Assembly: GCA_028274465.1 (NCBI GenBank)
Contig: CM051458.1
Coordinates: 27,788,692-27,852,691, forward strand
DNA length: 64,000 nt
Source of the DNA: Plantago ovata
Taxonomy: Eukaryota; Streptophyta; Magnoliopsida; Lamiales; Plantaginaceae
Direction of reading: 5' to 3'
Part shown: positions 33,865-45,660 of the stretch, piece by piece
Layout: every line of letters starts with the position of its first letter
Numbering within the stretch: the first letter of the stretch is position 1
Position numbers and translations under genes: made by a program
Notes under the pieces: model-generated
What the model saw: only the letters and a program-made list of their open reading frames with translations
Database searches by the model: none
Told to the model about the DNA's origin: nothing

Positions 33865-35951
33865 ATGCCGCATACACGTTCTGCAGGAACACCGCTTGCT
33901 AATTCAATTGCTGAGATCGATAGAGTCTACCACCAGAGAAGACGACTACTTGAAAGACGCGCACTAGAGGAAATAGAGGAAACCAATTTCTCTGAATCTC
34001 TAATTAGTGTATTCAAGGAAATCGACGGAATGGAAAAAGCTAGACCACTGAAGGCATGGGTACAACCCACCAAGGATCGTATGAGGGGACCGGCGATTGT
34101 TCTTTCGCCCGCAACCCGAGATCAGGAAATCAAGAACCACGCATTCCAACAACTTCCGAGGTTCTATGGCTTATCAAGGGAAGATGTGATGGGGTACTTG
34201 AACGATATCGATGATTTCGTCAACCAACTCCCACGACCCGGAGCTGACGTAACAACAAATGAGTTAAGGATGAAGGTTTTTGCAATGGGACTTGGCGACA
34301 GAGCCAAGTCATGGCTGAGTTCTCTACCAGCCGGCTCGCTGGACACTTGGGAAGAGGTTTTTTCAGCTTTCATGGAAAAATACTTCCCACACAGTCTGAC
34401 TACCGCGCTCAAGGCGCAAATCACTGGATTCAAGCAGGACTATGATGAGACCATCTACACTGCGTTCGAGAGGTTCCAAGATCTCATGAACAAGTTCCCT
34501 CACCATGGTTTTGAACTCTCCGACCTAGTCCAACACTTCTACAATGGACTAACCTTCGAGAACCAACAAGTGGTGGATTTCCAATGCCGAGGCAATATTT
34601 GGGAGGAAACCGCGGAAGCCGTCTGGGCTGTTTTCGAAACGCTTGCCAAGGGTTCGCAGTTCAAGGACCCAAGAGCAATGGTTACGAGACGTGGACCTGA
34701 AGCTCCACCGACTCAAGAAGCCCCTACGTACAGGGGAATGGGGATCAATTCGAGTGCTTTACCAACGAATTGAAGCAAGTCCTCAAGAGCGCCACCGGAA
34801 CAACTGTTTCGAGCGAAGTATGCCGAATATGCAAGAACTATGGGCATGGAGCTCATATGTGTAGATCGGAGTTGGCATACGATGATGGCAACTGGGCTCG
34901 AGGAGGCGAAGAAGAAGCCTTTGCTACGGAGTTTGGTACTCAAGAAGTTAGCTACGGACAAGACGGTAGGAATCCTCGAGGTGGATTCTGGAGAAGAGGA
35001 TACCGTAACAATCAAGGATATGCACCGGCTAACCAAACTTATGGACCTAACCAAGACCAAAGCAGGCTGAACTATGGTAATGATCACTGCGAAAACCCCG
35101 CTCCGAAAGAGCCACCTAAGTTGAAGACGGCTCTACTGATGGAGAACTTGCAGAAGATGGTCGATCACACACAAAGTTTTCTCAAACGGTATGAAGAGGA
35201 TTCCGAGAAGACTAGGGCAAGGCTCGATAGGTTGGAAGAGAGCACTAGGCTTGCTCATCAAAAGATGCAAGAGTTGATCGACTGAAGAGCAAGTAAGGAA
35301 CAAGGCAACACTGAGAAGGTCGTTAGGTGTGAGTGTTGCATGAAGGAAGAACTTCTGCAGGCTGAGGAAGAAGAGGAGGACCTTGGTACTGACACAAGTG
35401 ATGAGGAGCAAGAGGATCCCGAACCACTCCCTAAAAGTTTCGACGTTAAGGTAGGGATTGGTGAGCTTGAAGATGTCCGTGCCACACTAGATACGGGATC
35501 CTACTCAAACATAAATCCTTTGAATGTGTTTGAAAAGAGTAACCTTGGAAAACTGTCTGAGGAAAGGGCTATTGTGCGACTGGCGGATGGATCATTTATG
35601 AGACCCGAAGGAGTTGTGTAAAATGTGTTGGTCAAGATTGGTGAGGCATCTATAAACACCAATTTCGTAGTTATGCCGGCATCTGCACCTGGGACGGGGG
35701 ATGTCATACTCTTAGGACAAACATTCTTGACCAAGCTAGGCTCAGTAATGGACATCTACCAAAGAACTTGCACCATCGAGGTGGATGGCAAGCAACACGT
35801 ATTACAAGCCATACCTGATCCACCGGAACCGCCTGACATTATTACTCACTATTGTGGTCTTGCAGCCTATATTCTTTCTTATTCACAGGTTCGTGGCATG
35901 GAAAGGAGATCAATGAAGGGGAAGCCTAGTACCCGCAAAAAGAAGAGATAG
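33865..35951 (+). pseudogene. gag: Family B gag-protease, unit 2
   Basis: Nearly identical to the unit 1 gag-protease. It is open from the ATG at 33865 to a one-base loss in a G run near 34730 that shifts the frame; the original frame resumes from 34770. It shares the stops at 35283-35285 and 35619-35621 with unit 1 but not unit 1's first stop. Zinc knuckle and LDTGS retropepsin motifs are present. Shared stops mean the ancestor of both units already had a broken gag-protease frame. Confidence 0.88.
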
Positions 35952-36482
35952 GCGCAGACAGGAGTCGAGTCAAAGACTTTAAACAATGACGCTATCCGGG
36001 AGGCAACCCGAAATTTTTTATCGCTTTCTCTACTGCTTTTCTGCATGCATTTCATTCTTGAACTATTTGCTTCTCATATGCGAATTTGTTCATGTGTGTG
36101 TCGTATATGCTTTTGTTTGAGTGAGATTTTTCGAGTGGTTTTTTGAAAAGAAAAAAATAGTTTCGGGATCAAAACCGCATTTTCTGATATCGGGACCCAT
36201 CTCCCCGCATTGGGGAGCACGGGGCGAACCGCCCCACTTGGGGGGCGAACCGCCCCACAGTCCCAGATCTTAAAAAACGCGGATTTCAACCCCAAAACCA
36301 TATTTTCTTCTTCATCCTTACTCCCAAATAACCCGAAAGTGCGATTTTACTTCTAAATCTTCATAACTTCTTCGTTTCTTGACCAAATTGAGTGTTCTTT
36401 AGCTTATTTCGAAGCCTATTACATGATCTATCACCCTAACCGATCATATTTCATCCTAATTCGTTAGTTTTGCAGATCTGAG
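35952..36482 (+). other. Region between gag-protease and ORF2, unit 2
   Basis: As in unit 1, but the inverted-repeat array has two units (36221-36256). The TTAAAAAA box and donor-like border are kept. Confidence 0.55.
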
Positions 36483-37026
36483 GTATCATCTTTAAGAACC
36501 CTAATTTTCGAATTTGGGGATTTTCTAATTTGAGCTTCAATTATGCTTGTTTAATGCATGGGTATGTTGTTTATGTGTTTAGACATGTTATTTACTATCA
36601 ATTGCATGCTCAATTTTGCTTAAATTGTTGATTTGGGTATTTTGCTATTAGATGATATATCTTGTTATGCATTATGTCTTTATCTTTGACTTATAGCATA
36701 TGGATATGTTTATTGGTGTAATATTGGTGGATTTGACGATAGAATGCTTATTAGTTAAGAATGAGGATTTATGCTGTTGAATTTTTTGCGCTGCTATGGT
36801 ATGAATTGAAACCTTGTTATCAAGGTTATTGGTTGTCTAGTAAGAGCATGATGTGATGTATTGCATGTAGTAGTTACATTGATATGTTGCATGATGAAGT
36901 AGCTAGGCTAGACATTGCGGTTTGGGGAGTTCGATTGATGAATTTATCACTTGTGTGTCTCGCTTTTACACTAGCATATATTTGAGTCTGTTTTGAGTCG
37001 TACGAGGTGCTAATCGCTGTTTGTAG
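36483..37026 (+). other. Candidate leader intron before ORF2, unit 2
   Basis: 544 bp with the same GAG|GTATC and TTTGTAG borders as unit 1. Confidence 0.5.
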
Positions 37027-37802
37027 GTACCATACTAATGAAAGGGAGTATTCCCGTATGATCGCTGTGAAGAACCATGTCAAGGAAGGTGATCTCGCTA
37101 GATGTGCGTTCGAGCCGAGGGGTTTGGCAACAACGTCGTGGATTATCCAAGAGGAGGAGTTAGAATACACCTGGAGTAAGGACTCCTATGCCTATTCATG
37201 CACCACCGAAGGGTCAGAAACGACTATTATGTCAGCACTCCATCACGAGGACTGCAGAGTTCGAGTGAACAGGAAGGCACCGGGACATTCTAGCAGCGAC
37301 GGATTTGATCTTGAGTTCGCAGTTGCTAGAAGGTTCCGAAGCGCTAGCTTGGTTCCAAAACGTAACGACATGGGTACACAGTCCCTCGTTGGGGCACCCC
37401 TTGCCTGCCTCTAAAGTGAGCATCATATTGACATTGGTCGGAGCAACAGTGGATAAAGTGGTCAAAATTGGAGAAAAAGGTAGAAGACTTCTGAGTGTCC
37501 GAACAGCTTACTGTAACCTTCTCGAGGTGTAAATCGTTGGAGGGGGAGGTCCTGATACCACTGCCCTTTCCCCTTCAACAGTTCACATCCTATTGAAGGG
37601 CTACAGGATAGAGAATTCCATAACAGCGGCGGCTAATCTTGAGAATTCAACCTGCCACGGCAACACTACTGGCGATGATGATGATGACAGTAGTGACAAT
37701 GAAGGCCATACGGGCAATGATGACTCTGATAGAGGAATTGATCCGGACCGGCCTAAAAATGGAACTACCGCAACCATCAGAAGACCTGATGTCACACTAT
37801 GA
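37027..37802 (+). pseudogene. ORF2 remnant, unit 2
   Basis: Almost base-for-base the same as 30094-30869, with the same fragmented frames (37007-37414, 37593-37802). The decay therefore predates the tandem duplication. Confidence 0.55.
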
Positions 37803-39350
37803 AACTCACAGAGGAGGCCCAATAAATCACAAGCAGCATACTCAGCCGACCGAGGCCAAACCATGGGGTAACATCTAGTATCACATCTTATTTCCTCATT
37901 TTCTTACTGCTAGGGACTAGCGTTAATTTCATGAGGGGGGATTGGATTTAAGTGATCTAGTATTATTAGTTTGGAGCTTGACATTGGTAGGCTAAGTATA
38001 GAACCTCGTATGCTTTATCCGTTTGCATCTGCATTTGCACGTTTACTGCTTTCCTAGGATAGTTTTGCATGTTTTATATGGAGTTTATTGCCGAATTTTT
38101 TGAACTTTTTTATTGGGTAAATCAACTAGCTATGCCATTAATCGTATGCTTCATCTCTATGAATTTGTTTGAGGTCTTTTTCGCTTGGCTTGTCACATTT
38201 GTGTATTGCACTTAGTTGAGCTAGGTAGTCTCGACATCACTTAGTGGTGTTTTCTCTACTGCGGTTCACGAAGGCCTTTATAATAGGATGATGCATGTTA
38301 GGGTCTTATGGTTGTTTTCCCGAGTAATTATGTACCTAAGAGGCAACAAGTCTTCACCATGCTTTGAGATTGCTAAATGCCTAGGAAGGAGGTAGTGTGA
38401 GCTTGTGTGATCCTTTGTTTATAACCTATTCTTCCAAATAGGTTTGGAGAGGGGGTTACACCATCATAGACTTGTTTCTGTTTTTCATTTTTCGTATCGT
38501 GAGTTTATTTTTCCTTTTTCGTGAATTTTGTACTCTAACCTATTCTTTCGAATAGGTTTGGGGAAGTCGTGTGAGTCTTTTTGTTTCTCTTTTTGTTATG
38601 CTACTGCTGGCTAGAAAAAATCGAAAAAAAGAAAGAAAAATTTCAGAAGAAAAAAAAGAGAAAAAGAAAAAAGAATCTGGAAAGAAAAAAAAAAGAAAAA
38701 AAGAGAAGACCCCAAAAAAGCAAAGAAGGGTCCAAAAAATAAAGCCAAATAGCAGTTTAGCAAAGTTTGAGTCTTTTCCATCTTTCGTATTGTTCGTAAT
38801 TGTGTTTTTTCTATTTTTTATCTTTTTTGTCTTGAGTGTCATCTGTTCTAGACCACCCTCGTCCTGCCATTCAGGAAGTGGTGAATAGCTTAAGACTTTA
38901 CTTGAGAGATGGGTAGAATAGGGGAGTGTTATCTTTTATAGGGAACCCTCCTTCGTTTGATGAGAGCCAGTACTGGTTCGACCTCTTTTGAGGAAAAGTC
39001 TTACATGGTGGAACAGCAGTAAGTCCTCAGTTTCATAGGCACGGGGCAACCATTCGTATCTTAGCATGCATCATTACGTCGTCACTGACTAGGTCCAGGT
39101 AGAGAATGTTACGAGAGACTATCTTGTCTTGACATAAGTGCTTATGTGGATGTGTATAAGTCAATCGAGGTATTCTTCAACCTATTCATGCTTTGGTTTA
39201 TATGGGTTTTGTTCATATGTTATTTGGTAGATTAAGTAATTTAGTTCATTTTATTTGGCATGAAAACTTCATTTTTGAGTCTTGCATGTTTTTTGTATTA
39301 GAGTCTAGCTTAGTTGCTTGAGGACAAGCAAAGGTTCGGTTTGGGGAGTT
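37803..39350 (+). other. Family B 3' UTR, unit 2
   Basis: Same blocks as unit 1: hairpins at 38423-38444 (one stem base changed) and 38537-38558, a purine tract about 38613-38748, and a polypurine tract directly before LTR3. Confidence 0.75.
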
Positions 39351-40630
39351 TGATGAATGTGTATTTTACACTTTCATTCGAGTCTTTTTCACCTATTTTA
39401 GCTATCCTCTATGTTAATTTAGCTATATTTTAGTACATTTTATTAGAATAGTGTCACGTTTCCCTTTAGATTTTATTTTACAGGTTTTGGTTGAAATTCG
39501 GAGATTTACGGGCAATTATATTGAAGTCTACAAGGAATTGGTGTTCCAGAAGCATATTTGGATTATCTGAAGGTTTCCGGATAGGATTTGGAGTCTAGGG
39601 GCCGAATCTGGAGGTTAGAAGGCTACTAGAAGTCATAAACCGAGTCCGAAAAGGTGAAGAAATCCAAAACCGCGTCGAAAACGCGAAAATCTCGCGTTTA
39701 CACTGGGGGGCGAACCGCCCCAGCTCTCGGGCGAACCGCCCCGGAGGAATTCCGGGCCTATATATAGTTGCGAGTTTTCTCTCCAAAAATCATATCTTTC
39801 CAAGCCTTCTTTCTCACCTCTCTCTATAGTTTTAGGTAGGAACTTCCCGGGGCCTGTCCTGGGAGTTCCGTAGCTTAGGGGATACTTTTTCATAGCAGAT
39901 TGGAGCGCGCAGGATCACAATCGTCCGGAGATTGACAACCTTCGGTAACTTTGTATCTTACAACTTTTATCTACTTATTTTATATATTCTTTCAATATGT
40001 TTTCTTCTATGATTGCTATTAATTGCATGCACATTATGAGTAGCTAAATTTATCGTTGGTGGTAGTATGTGAATTCTTAACGAGGGAAGATAATCATGCT
40101 AATGGCTATATCGCGCATTATACTCCGTGTCATTGCTTTATTTCGTTGATGAGTTGAACACCAAAATTCTCGTATGTTGTATTGATCATTATGCACACTA
40201 GGACACTTGTCGGCCAAACAGACTTAATTATCTTCGTAGTGTTGAATGATTACGGAACACAATAGGACGTTAGTTGTTGACAGGTCAGACCCATACTATC
40301 TTCGTAGTGCATAATACTTACAACAGGACCCTAGATTCATTCAAAGATCTCTATGCAAGACCGAGGAATTTATGCATGATTATCGACCCATTATGTTAAG
40401 AAGGACCATACTATCACCAACCTCCATTATCTGCTTGAAAACCCCCTATTGCTTTTTTATTTGCTGTTTATATTTTCTTATTAAATAGATAAAGCTAGTT
40501 ATAGTCCTGAGAGAACGACACTCGAGTCATTCTGCCGCTACACTACGGTTTTTGTTGTAGTTGTGGATTGCCTTTGGCAAAATAACAAATTTATTTGACT
40601 GAACCGGGACTGACAAACTCGCGTTCATCA
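39351..40630 (+). repeat. Tandem element LTR3, 1280 bp
   Basis: Array at 39704-39746, TATA box, and GTTCATCA end at 40630 abutting B-outer gag (GTGCACTAG). Confidence 0.92.
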
Positions 40631-42695
40631 GTGCACTAGAGGAAATAGAGGATACCGATTTCTCTGAATCTCTACACAGGCTTTTCAAGGAAATCATCGG
40701 AATGGCAGAAGCTAGACCACTGAAAGCATGGGTCAACCCTCCAAGGATCGTATGAGGGGACCGGCGATTGTTCTTTCGTCTGCAACTCGAGATCTGGAAA
40801 TCAAGAACCACACATTCCAACAACTTCCGAGGTTCTATGGCTTAGCAAGGGAAGATGTGATGGGGTACTTGCACGATATCGATGATTTCGTCAACCAACT
40901 CCCACGACTCGGAGCTGAAATAACAACGGACGAGTTGAGGATGAAGGTTTTGCTACGGGGCTTGGCGACAGAGCCATGTCATGGTTGAGTTCTCTACCGG
41001 CGGGCTCGTTGGACACTTGGGAGAAGGTGTTTTCAGCCTTCATGGAAAAATACTTCCTCACACCTTGACTACCGCGCTAAAGGTGCAAATCACTGGATTC
41101 AAACAGGACTATGATGAGACCATCTACACCGCGTTTGAGAGGTTCCAAGACCTCATGAACAAGTTCCCTCACCATGGTTTTGAGCTTTCTGATCTAGTCC
41201 AACGCTTCTATAATGGACTAACCTTCGAGAACCAACAAGTGGTGGACTTCCAATGCCGTGGCAATATTTGGGAGGAAACTGCGGAAGCCGTCTGGGCAGT
41301 TTTCGAAAGGCTTGCTAAGGGTTCGCAGTTCAAGGACCCAAGGGCAATGGTTAGGAGACGTGGACCTGAAGCCCTACCTACTCAAGAAGCCCCTATGTAT
41401 AGGGGGAATGGGGATCAATTCGAGTGCTTTACCAACGAATTGAAACAAGTCCTCAAGAGCGCCACTGGAACTACTGTTTCGAACGAAGTTTGCCGAATAT
41501 GCAAGAACTATGGGCATGGGGCTCATATGTGTAGATCGGAGCTTGCATATGATGATGGCAACTGGGTTCAAGGAGGCGAAGAGGAGGCCTTTGCTACGGA
41601 ATTTGGTACCCAAGAAGCTAGCTACGAACAAAATGGTAGGAATCCTCGAGGTGGATTTTGGAGAAGAGGGTTCCGAAACAATCAAGGATATGCACCGGCT
41701 AGCCAAACTTATGGCCCTAACCAAGACCGTAGTAGGCTTAACTATGGTAATGACCACTGCGAAAACCCCGCTCCAAAAGAGCAACCGAAGTCGAAGTCGG
41801 CTCAACTGATGGAGAACATGCAAAAGATGGTTGATCACACCCAAAGTTTTCTCAAACGTTACGAAGAAGATTCTGAGAAGACTAGGGCGAGGCTTGATCG
41901 ATTGGAAGAGAGCACTAGGCTTGCCCATCAAAAGATGCAAGAGTTGATCGACCGAGGAGTAAGTAGGGAGCAAGGCAAGCTGCCTAGCAACACTGAGAAG
42001 TCGATGTCCATTACCTTGGTGGGTGATCTACCTGTCGAAATCACCATCAAGAAGGTTGCTAAGTGCGAGTGTTGCAAGAAGGAAGAACCTCCACTAGCCA
42101 AGGAAGAAGAGAAGGACCTTGGTTCTGACGAGAGTGAAGAGGAGCAAGAGAGGATCCAGAGCCACTCCCTCAAAGTTTCGATGTTAAGGTCGGGATTGGT
42201 GAACTTGAAGATGTCCGTGCTACACTAGACACGGGATCCTACTCTAATGTGCTCCCTATGAATGTGTTTGAGAAGAGTAGCCTTGGAAAACTATCTGAGC
42301 ATAAGGCTATTGTGCAACTGGCAGATGGATCCTTTGTGAGACCCGAAGGCATTGTGAAGAATGTATTGGTCAAGATTGGTGAAACTTCTGTATACACCAA
42401 TTTTGTAGTTATGTCGGCGTCTACACCTGGGATGGGGGATGTCGTTCTCTTGGGGCGAACGTTCTTGACCAAGCTACGCTCCGTTATAGACATCTACCGA
42501 AGGACTTGCACCATTGAGGTGGATGGAAAGCGACACGTGTTGCGAGCCATATCTGACCCACCCGATCGCTTCAATGCTTCTCACACTGTTAACTATTGTG
42601 GTCTTGCTGACTATGTTCATTCTTATTCACAGGTTCGTGGCATGAGGAGAAGATACATGAAGGGAAAGTCTAGTACCCTCAAGAAGAAGAGCTAG
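40631..42695 (+). pseudogene. gag: B-outer gag-protease, main part
   Basis: Continuation of the frame begun at 24061. Same domains as the inner copies: gag core (LPRFYGLAREDVMGYL), zinc knuckle CRICKNYGHGAHMC and a retropepsin-like region with ILLG-type wording (VVLLGRTFL). Frameshifts lie near 40950 (one base lost in a T run) and near 42165. It lacks the two stops shared by the inner units and keeps a longer linker (VSREQGKLPSNTEKS) that they have lost. It is thus an independent, less degraded subfamily member. No RT follows. Confidence 0.85.
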
Positions 42696-43317
42696 GCGCA
42701 ACCAGGAGTCGAGTCAAAGACTTTAAACAATGGCGCTATCCGGGAGGCAACCCGGAGTTTTTATCGCTTTTTTACCGCTTTATTGCATGCATTCATACTT
42801 GAACAAATTGCTTTTCATATGTGAATTTGTTCGTCTCTGTGTCGTATGTGCTTATGTCATGTTTGAGTGAGCTTTTACGAGTGCTTTCATGAGTAAAATG
42901 GTTTTCAGGGACTTCAAAACCGCGTTTTTTCGAGAAGTTTCGTCTCCCCACCTCAGGAGGTGGGGGGCGAATCGCCCCACAAGTCCAGAGAGCTCCGCGC
43001 TCTCTGGACGTGCGGGGCGATTCGCTCCGCACGGGGCAATTCGCTCCGCACGGGCGACTCGCCCCACACCAGGGGCGACTCGCCCCACGAGCTCTGCTGC
43101 TTAAAAACGTGGGAAACTCCCTTTTCTCCTCATTTTCTTCATCTTCTCCACTTCTTTCTCCCCAAAATCCGAAAAAAGCATAAATATTTCAATCCTTCAT
43201 AACTTCTTAATTATTCCATCAAATTGTGTGTTCTTTAGCTTCAATCGAAGCCCGTTACGTGCCCTTCTTTTCATCCGAACAAATTTCTCTCTAGTGCATT
43301 CGTTTTCAAGATCTGAG
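42696..43317 (+). other. Array and leader upstream of ORF2, B-outer
   Basis: Non-coding. Array 42948-43088 contains GGGGCGAATCGCCCC, CGGGGCGATTCGCTCCG and GGGCGACTCGCCC, plus a strong 10-bp hairpin (GTCCAGAGAG 42983-42992 with CTCTCTGGAC 43000-43009). A TTAAAAACG box follows near 43101 and a pyrimidine-rich stretch leads to GAG|GTATC at 43317. Same plan as the inner units but different array sequence. Confidence 0.6.
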
Positions 43318-43858
43318 GTATCTTCTTATGAACCCTAATTTTTCAAATTTGGGGGTTTTCTAATTTGAGCTTCGATTAGGCTTATATGATGTATGGGTAG
43401 GTTGTTTGTGTGATTAGAAGCGTTATTTACTATCAATTGCATGTTCAATTAGGCTTGGTTTGTTGGTTTGAGATTTTTTCTATTAGATGACTATATCTTG
43501 TTAGGCAATGTATCTTTTACTTTCATTCCATGTTTAAACTTGCGTTTGTTGATATGATAATGATGGGTGTAATGGTAGAATGCATGATTGATGATGTTGA
43601 GGATTTATGATGTTAGATTTTTGTTACTATGGTATGAATTGAGCCTTATGATTCAAGGCATTTGTTGTCTAGCAAGAGCATAATGTGATATGTGATTGTA
43701 GTAGTTACATTGATATGTTGCATGATGAAGTAGCTAGACTAGACATTGGGTTTTTGAGGAGTTCGATTGTTGTAGATATCGCTCGTTTGTTCGCTCGTAC
43801 ATTTGCATATGCATAAGTCTGTTTTGTGTCATACAAGATACTAAATTGCTATTTGTAG
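43318..43858 (+). other. Candidate leader intron before ORF2, B-outer
   Basis: 541 bp, donor GAG|GTATC, acceptor ATTTGTAG, five bases before the ORF2 ATG at 43864. Confidence 0.55.
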
Positions 43859-43863
43859 GAATC

Positions 43864-45660
43864 ATGGCTCCAAGAGGATCAAGGAAAGCTGGCTCGAGCA
43901 AGAAGGGAAAGGGGGTAGCATCAAGCTCCCAACCTTCTCACGACATGTACGAGTTGTCTCTAGCTGCGATAGATGTCCGACAAAGGCTCGAAGAGGAGCT
44001 AGCCCAAGGTGGGAGATCGATCATACCAGACAGGCGGATAGATATTCCGGATGAGGTAGCTCAAATGGCAGGGTACAGGACGCTCTCCCGATTGGCGACA
44101 AAAAGGAATTGGGTTTGGTATACTTCAAACAGATTCAAGGGGTACGACATGAGCCTCTTCCAAGAGTTCTACGCTGGATTCACTGATCTCGAGGAGAAGG
44201 AGGGGGTACTAGTTCGAGGCCTAATTGTACCATGGACGCCAAAAACAATTTCTTCATTCATCCATTTTGGGCAACGGGAGTTCACAGGGAGCAACCATGG
44301 CTACGAATATTCAAGGGCCTCTAGGGGGATAGGAAGATACATTACGGACGTGATCTGCAACAGGGAGTAAGGTATCCAGAAACCGGAGCAGAACCTACAC
44401 GGATCCGTCAGAGCGACCATAGCATCGAGGCTAAGGTGATGATGAAATTCTGCATCTTCAACTTGATCCCTAGAAAGAATGACACTTGGATACAGCCTGA
44501 TGAACGTATTTTTGACGCGTTCATCTTGTCTTTTTTACCTTCTTTTGCTATCTTTTAGCCTTGTTTTTTGGTTATTTATGTAGAATAGTGTCACGTTTTG
44601 TGTTTTTTGCATTTTCAGGCACTTAGGTACGAAACGGTGTTTTTGGATCTAAAAACGAAGCATTTTGGATGAAAAATGACCCCGTTGAAGTTCCTTGATC
44701 TCCGTGGAAATTTTCGTGAGTGTCCTTAGTTCGAGTTAAGCCAATAATCACATTTTTGAGAACTTAGCCTTACCTTGGAAGCAAATTCAAAAGTTCGGGT
44801 GGAAGTTTTGGAGTCGTTCAAGTGTTTATGATTGACACAGCCTAGCCATTTGGGCCATAACCTTTTCATACAGCATTGTATTGACCTCAAACCAACTTCC
44901 ACGCGTAGCTAACTCAAAGAGATATCCAACGGTATATTACACGCTCCGATCCGACATCTACGCCGAGCTCCTCTACTGCTTGATAGACAAGCATCGAATC
45001 GACATCGGTCACATCATGTATGAGGAGTATGAGCGCCACTGGGAAAAGAAGAAGAAACCCTTCATCTTTCCGAGCTTCATCACTGCCTACTACAAATATT
45101 ACGGGGTCGAGGACATTGATGAGGGGGATTGCGAGGTCGCTGCCCTTTCACCTTCGACTATTGATGTGCAGTTTGCTAGGTATCAAATGAAGAACCCCAC
45201 GGCCGCCGCTGCTGATGTGGAAGCACCCTGCCAACCGAGCGATTCAGATAATGAGAATGATTATGAGGATGCTATGGAAGCTGATGATGGCCGAGCCCCT
45301 ATCCCGGATATTCCTTTTGTCCATAGAGCACCACATGCACTGCCTCGAGCACCACATGGGTCTAGAGGTATTGACTTCTCTGAATTCCGGGCCTACCTCG
45401 ACGACCGTTTCAGTAGAGTTGATGCTAGTGCTGCAGCCTTGACCACTTCTGTCCAAGGACTGCGACAAGACCTCGACGGGCACATTGCCCAGTGCAACCG
45501 CGATTGTGAGATATTTGAGGAGCTTCGCCGTGAGGATAGGCAAGCAAGGTGGGAGCAACAACAGCTCATTCAGCAGCAACATGAGGCTCTACAGCGGTCC
45601 AATGATCTCCTGTCTGACATGTGGAGGGACTATTATGGGGATTACAATCCCGATAACTAG
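43864..45660 (+). pseudogene. B-outer ORF2, plant transposon-associated protein, interrupted
   Basis: First part: ATG at 43864 to a TAA near 44370. It has a basic Ser/Lys-rich N-terminus (possible nuclear signal), then a domain with RNWVWYTSNRFKGYD, FQEFYAGF and RGLIVPWTPKTISSFI. This resembles the 'putative plant transposon protein' domain found in env-like position ORFs of some Athila-type elements. Coding similarity continues to about 44497 (PRKNDTWIQP), where a 340-bp element is inserted. The C-terminal part is open at about 44881-45660: a helical region (RSDIYAELLYCLIDKH), an acidic linker, then a Gln-rich coiled coil ending at 45658-45660. Function is unknown; assignment rests on pattern memory. 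The stop at 44370 and a likely frame change make it non-functional. Confidence 0.6.
44498..44837 (+). mobile_element. Short solo-LTR-like element, 340 bp
   Basis: TGATGAACG...GATTGACA, flanked by a perfect 5-bp duplication CAGCC (44493-44497, 44838-44842). Its first ~230 bp match the start of the family A LTR, including the terminal hairpin and the TGTAGAATAGTGTCA box; the rest is different. It is too short for a family A LTR, so it may be the solo LTR of a small related (TRIM-like) family. Confidence 0.8.

Larger units (their letters stand above)
25468..40630 (+). mobile_element. Tandem family B element: LTR-internal-LTR-internal-LTR
   Basis: Three LTRs (25468-26746, 32420-33700, 39351-40630) flank two internal regions (26747-32419, 33701-39350). 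The offset between units is about 6953 and 6931 bp, and the units are nearly identical. Each internal region has a primer site, gag-protease, an array, a leader intron-like stretch, an ORF2 remnant and a 3' UTR, with no RT or integrase. Such arrays usually arise by unequal LTR recombination between copies. The right end abuts the interrupted B-outer gag. Confidence 0.92.

Noticed and set aside
25040-43088. CRISPR-like look of regularly spaced short palindromes
   Set aside because: Spacing is irregular, spacers are not unique 25-40-bp units, no cas genes are near, and the context is plant retrotransposon LTRs.
43846-44370. Reading B-outer ORF2 as a host nuclear gene
   Set aside because: It lies inside an element with LTRs and TSD, at the position where the inner copies hold a decayed version.
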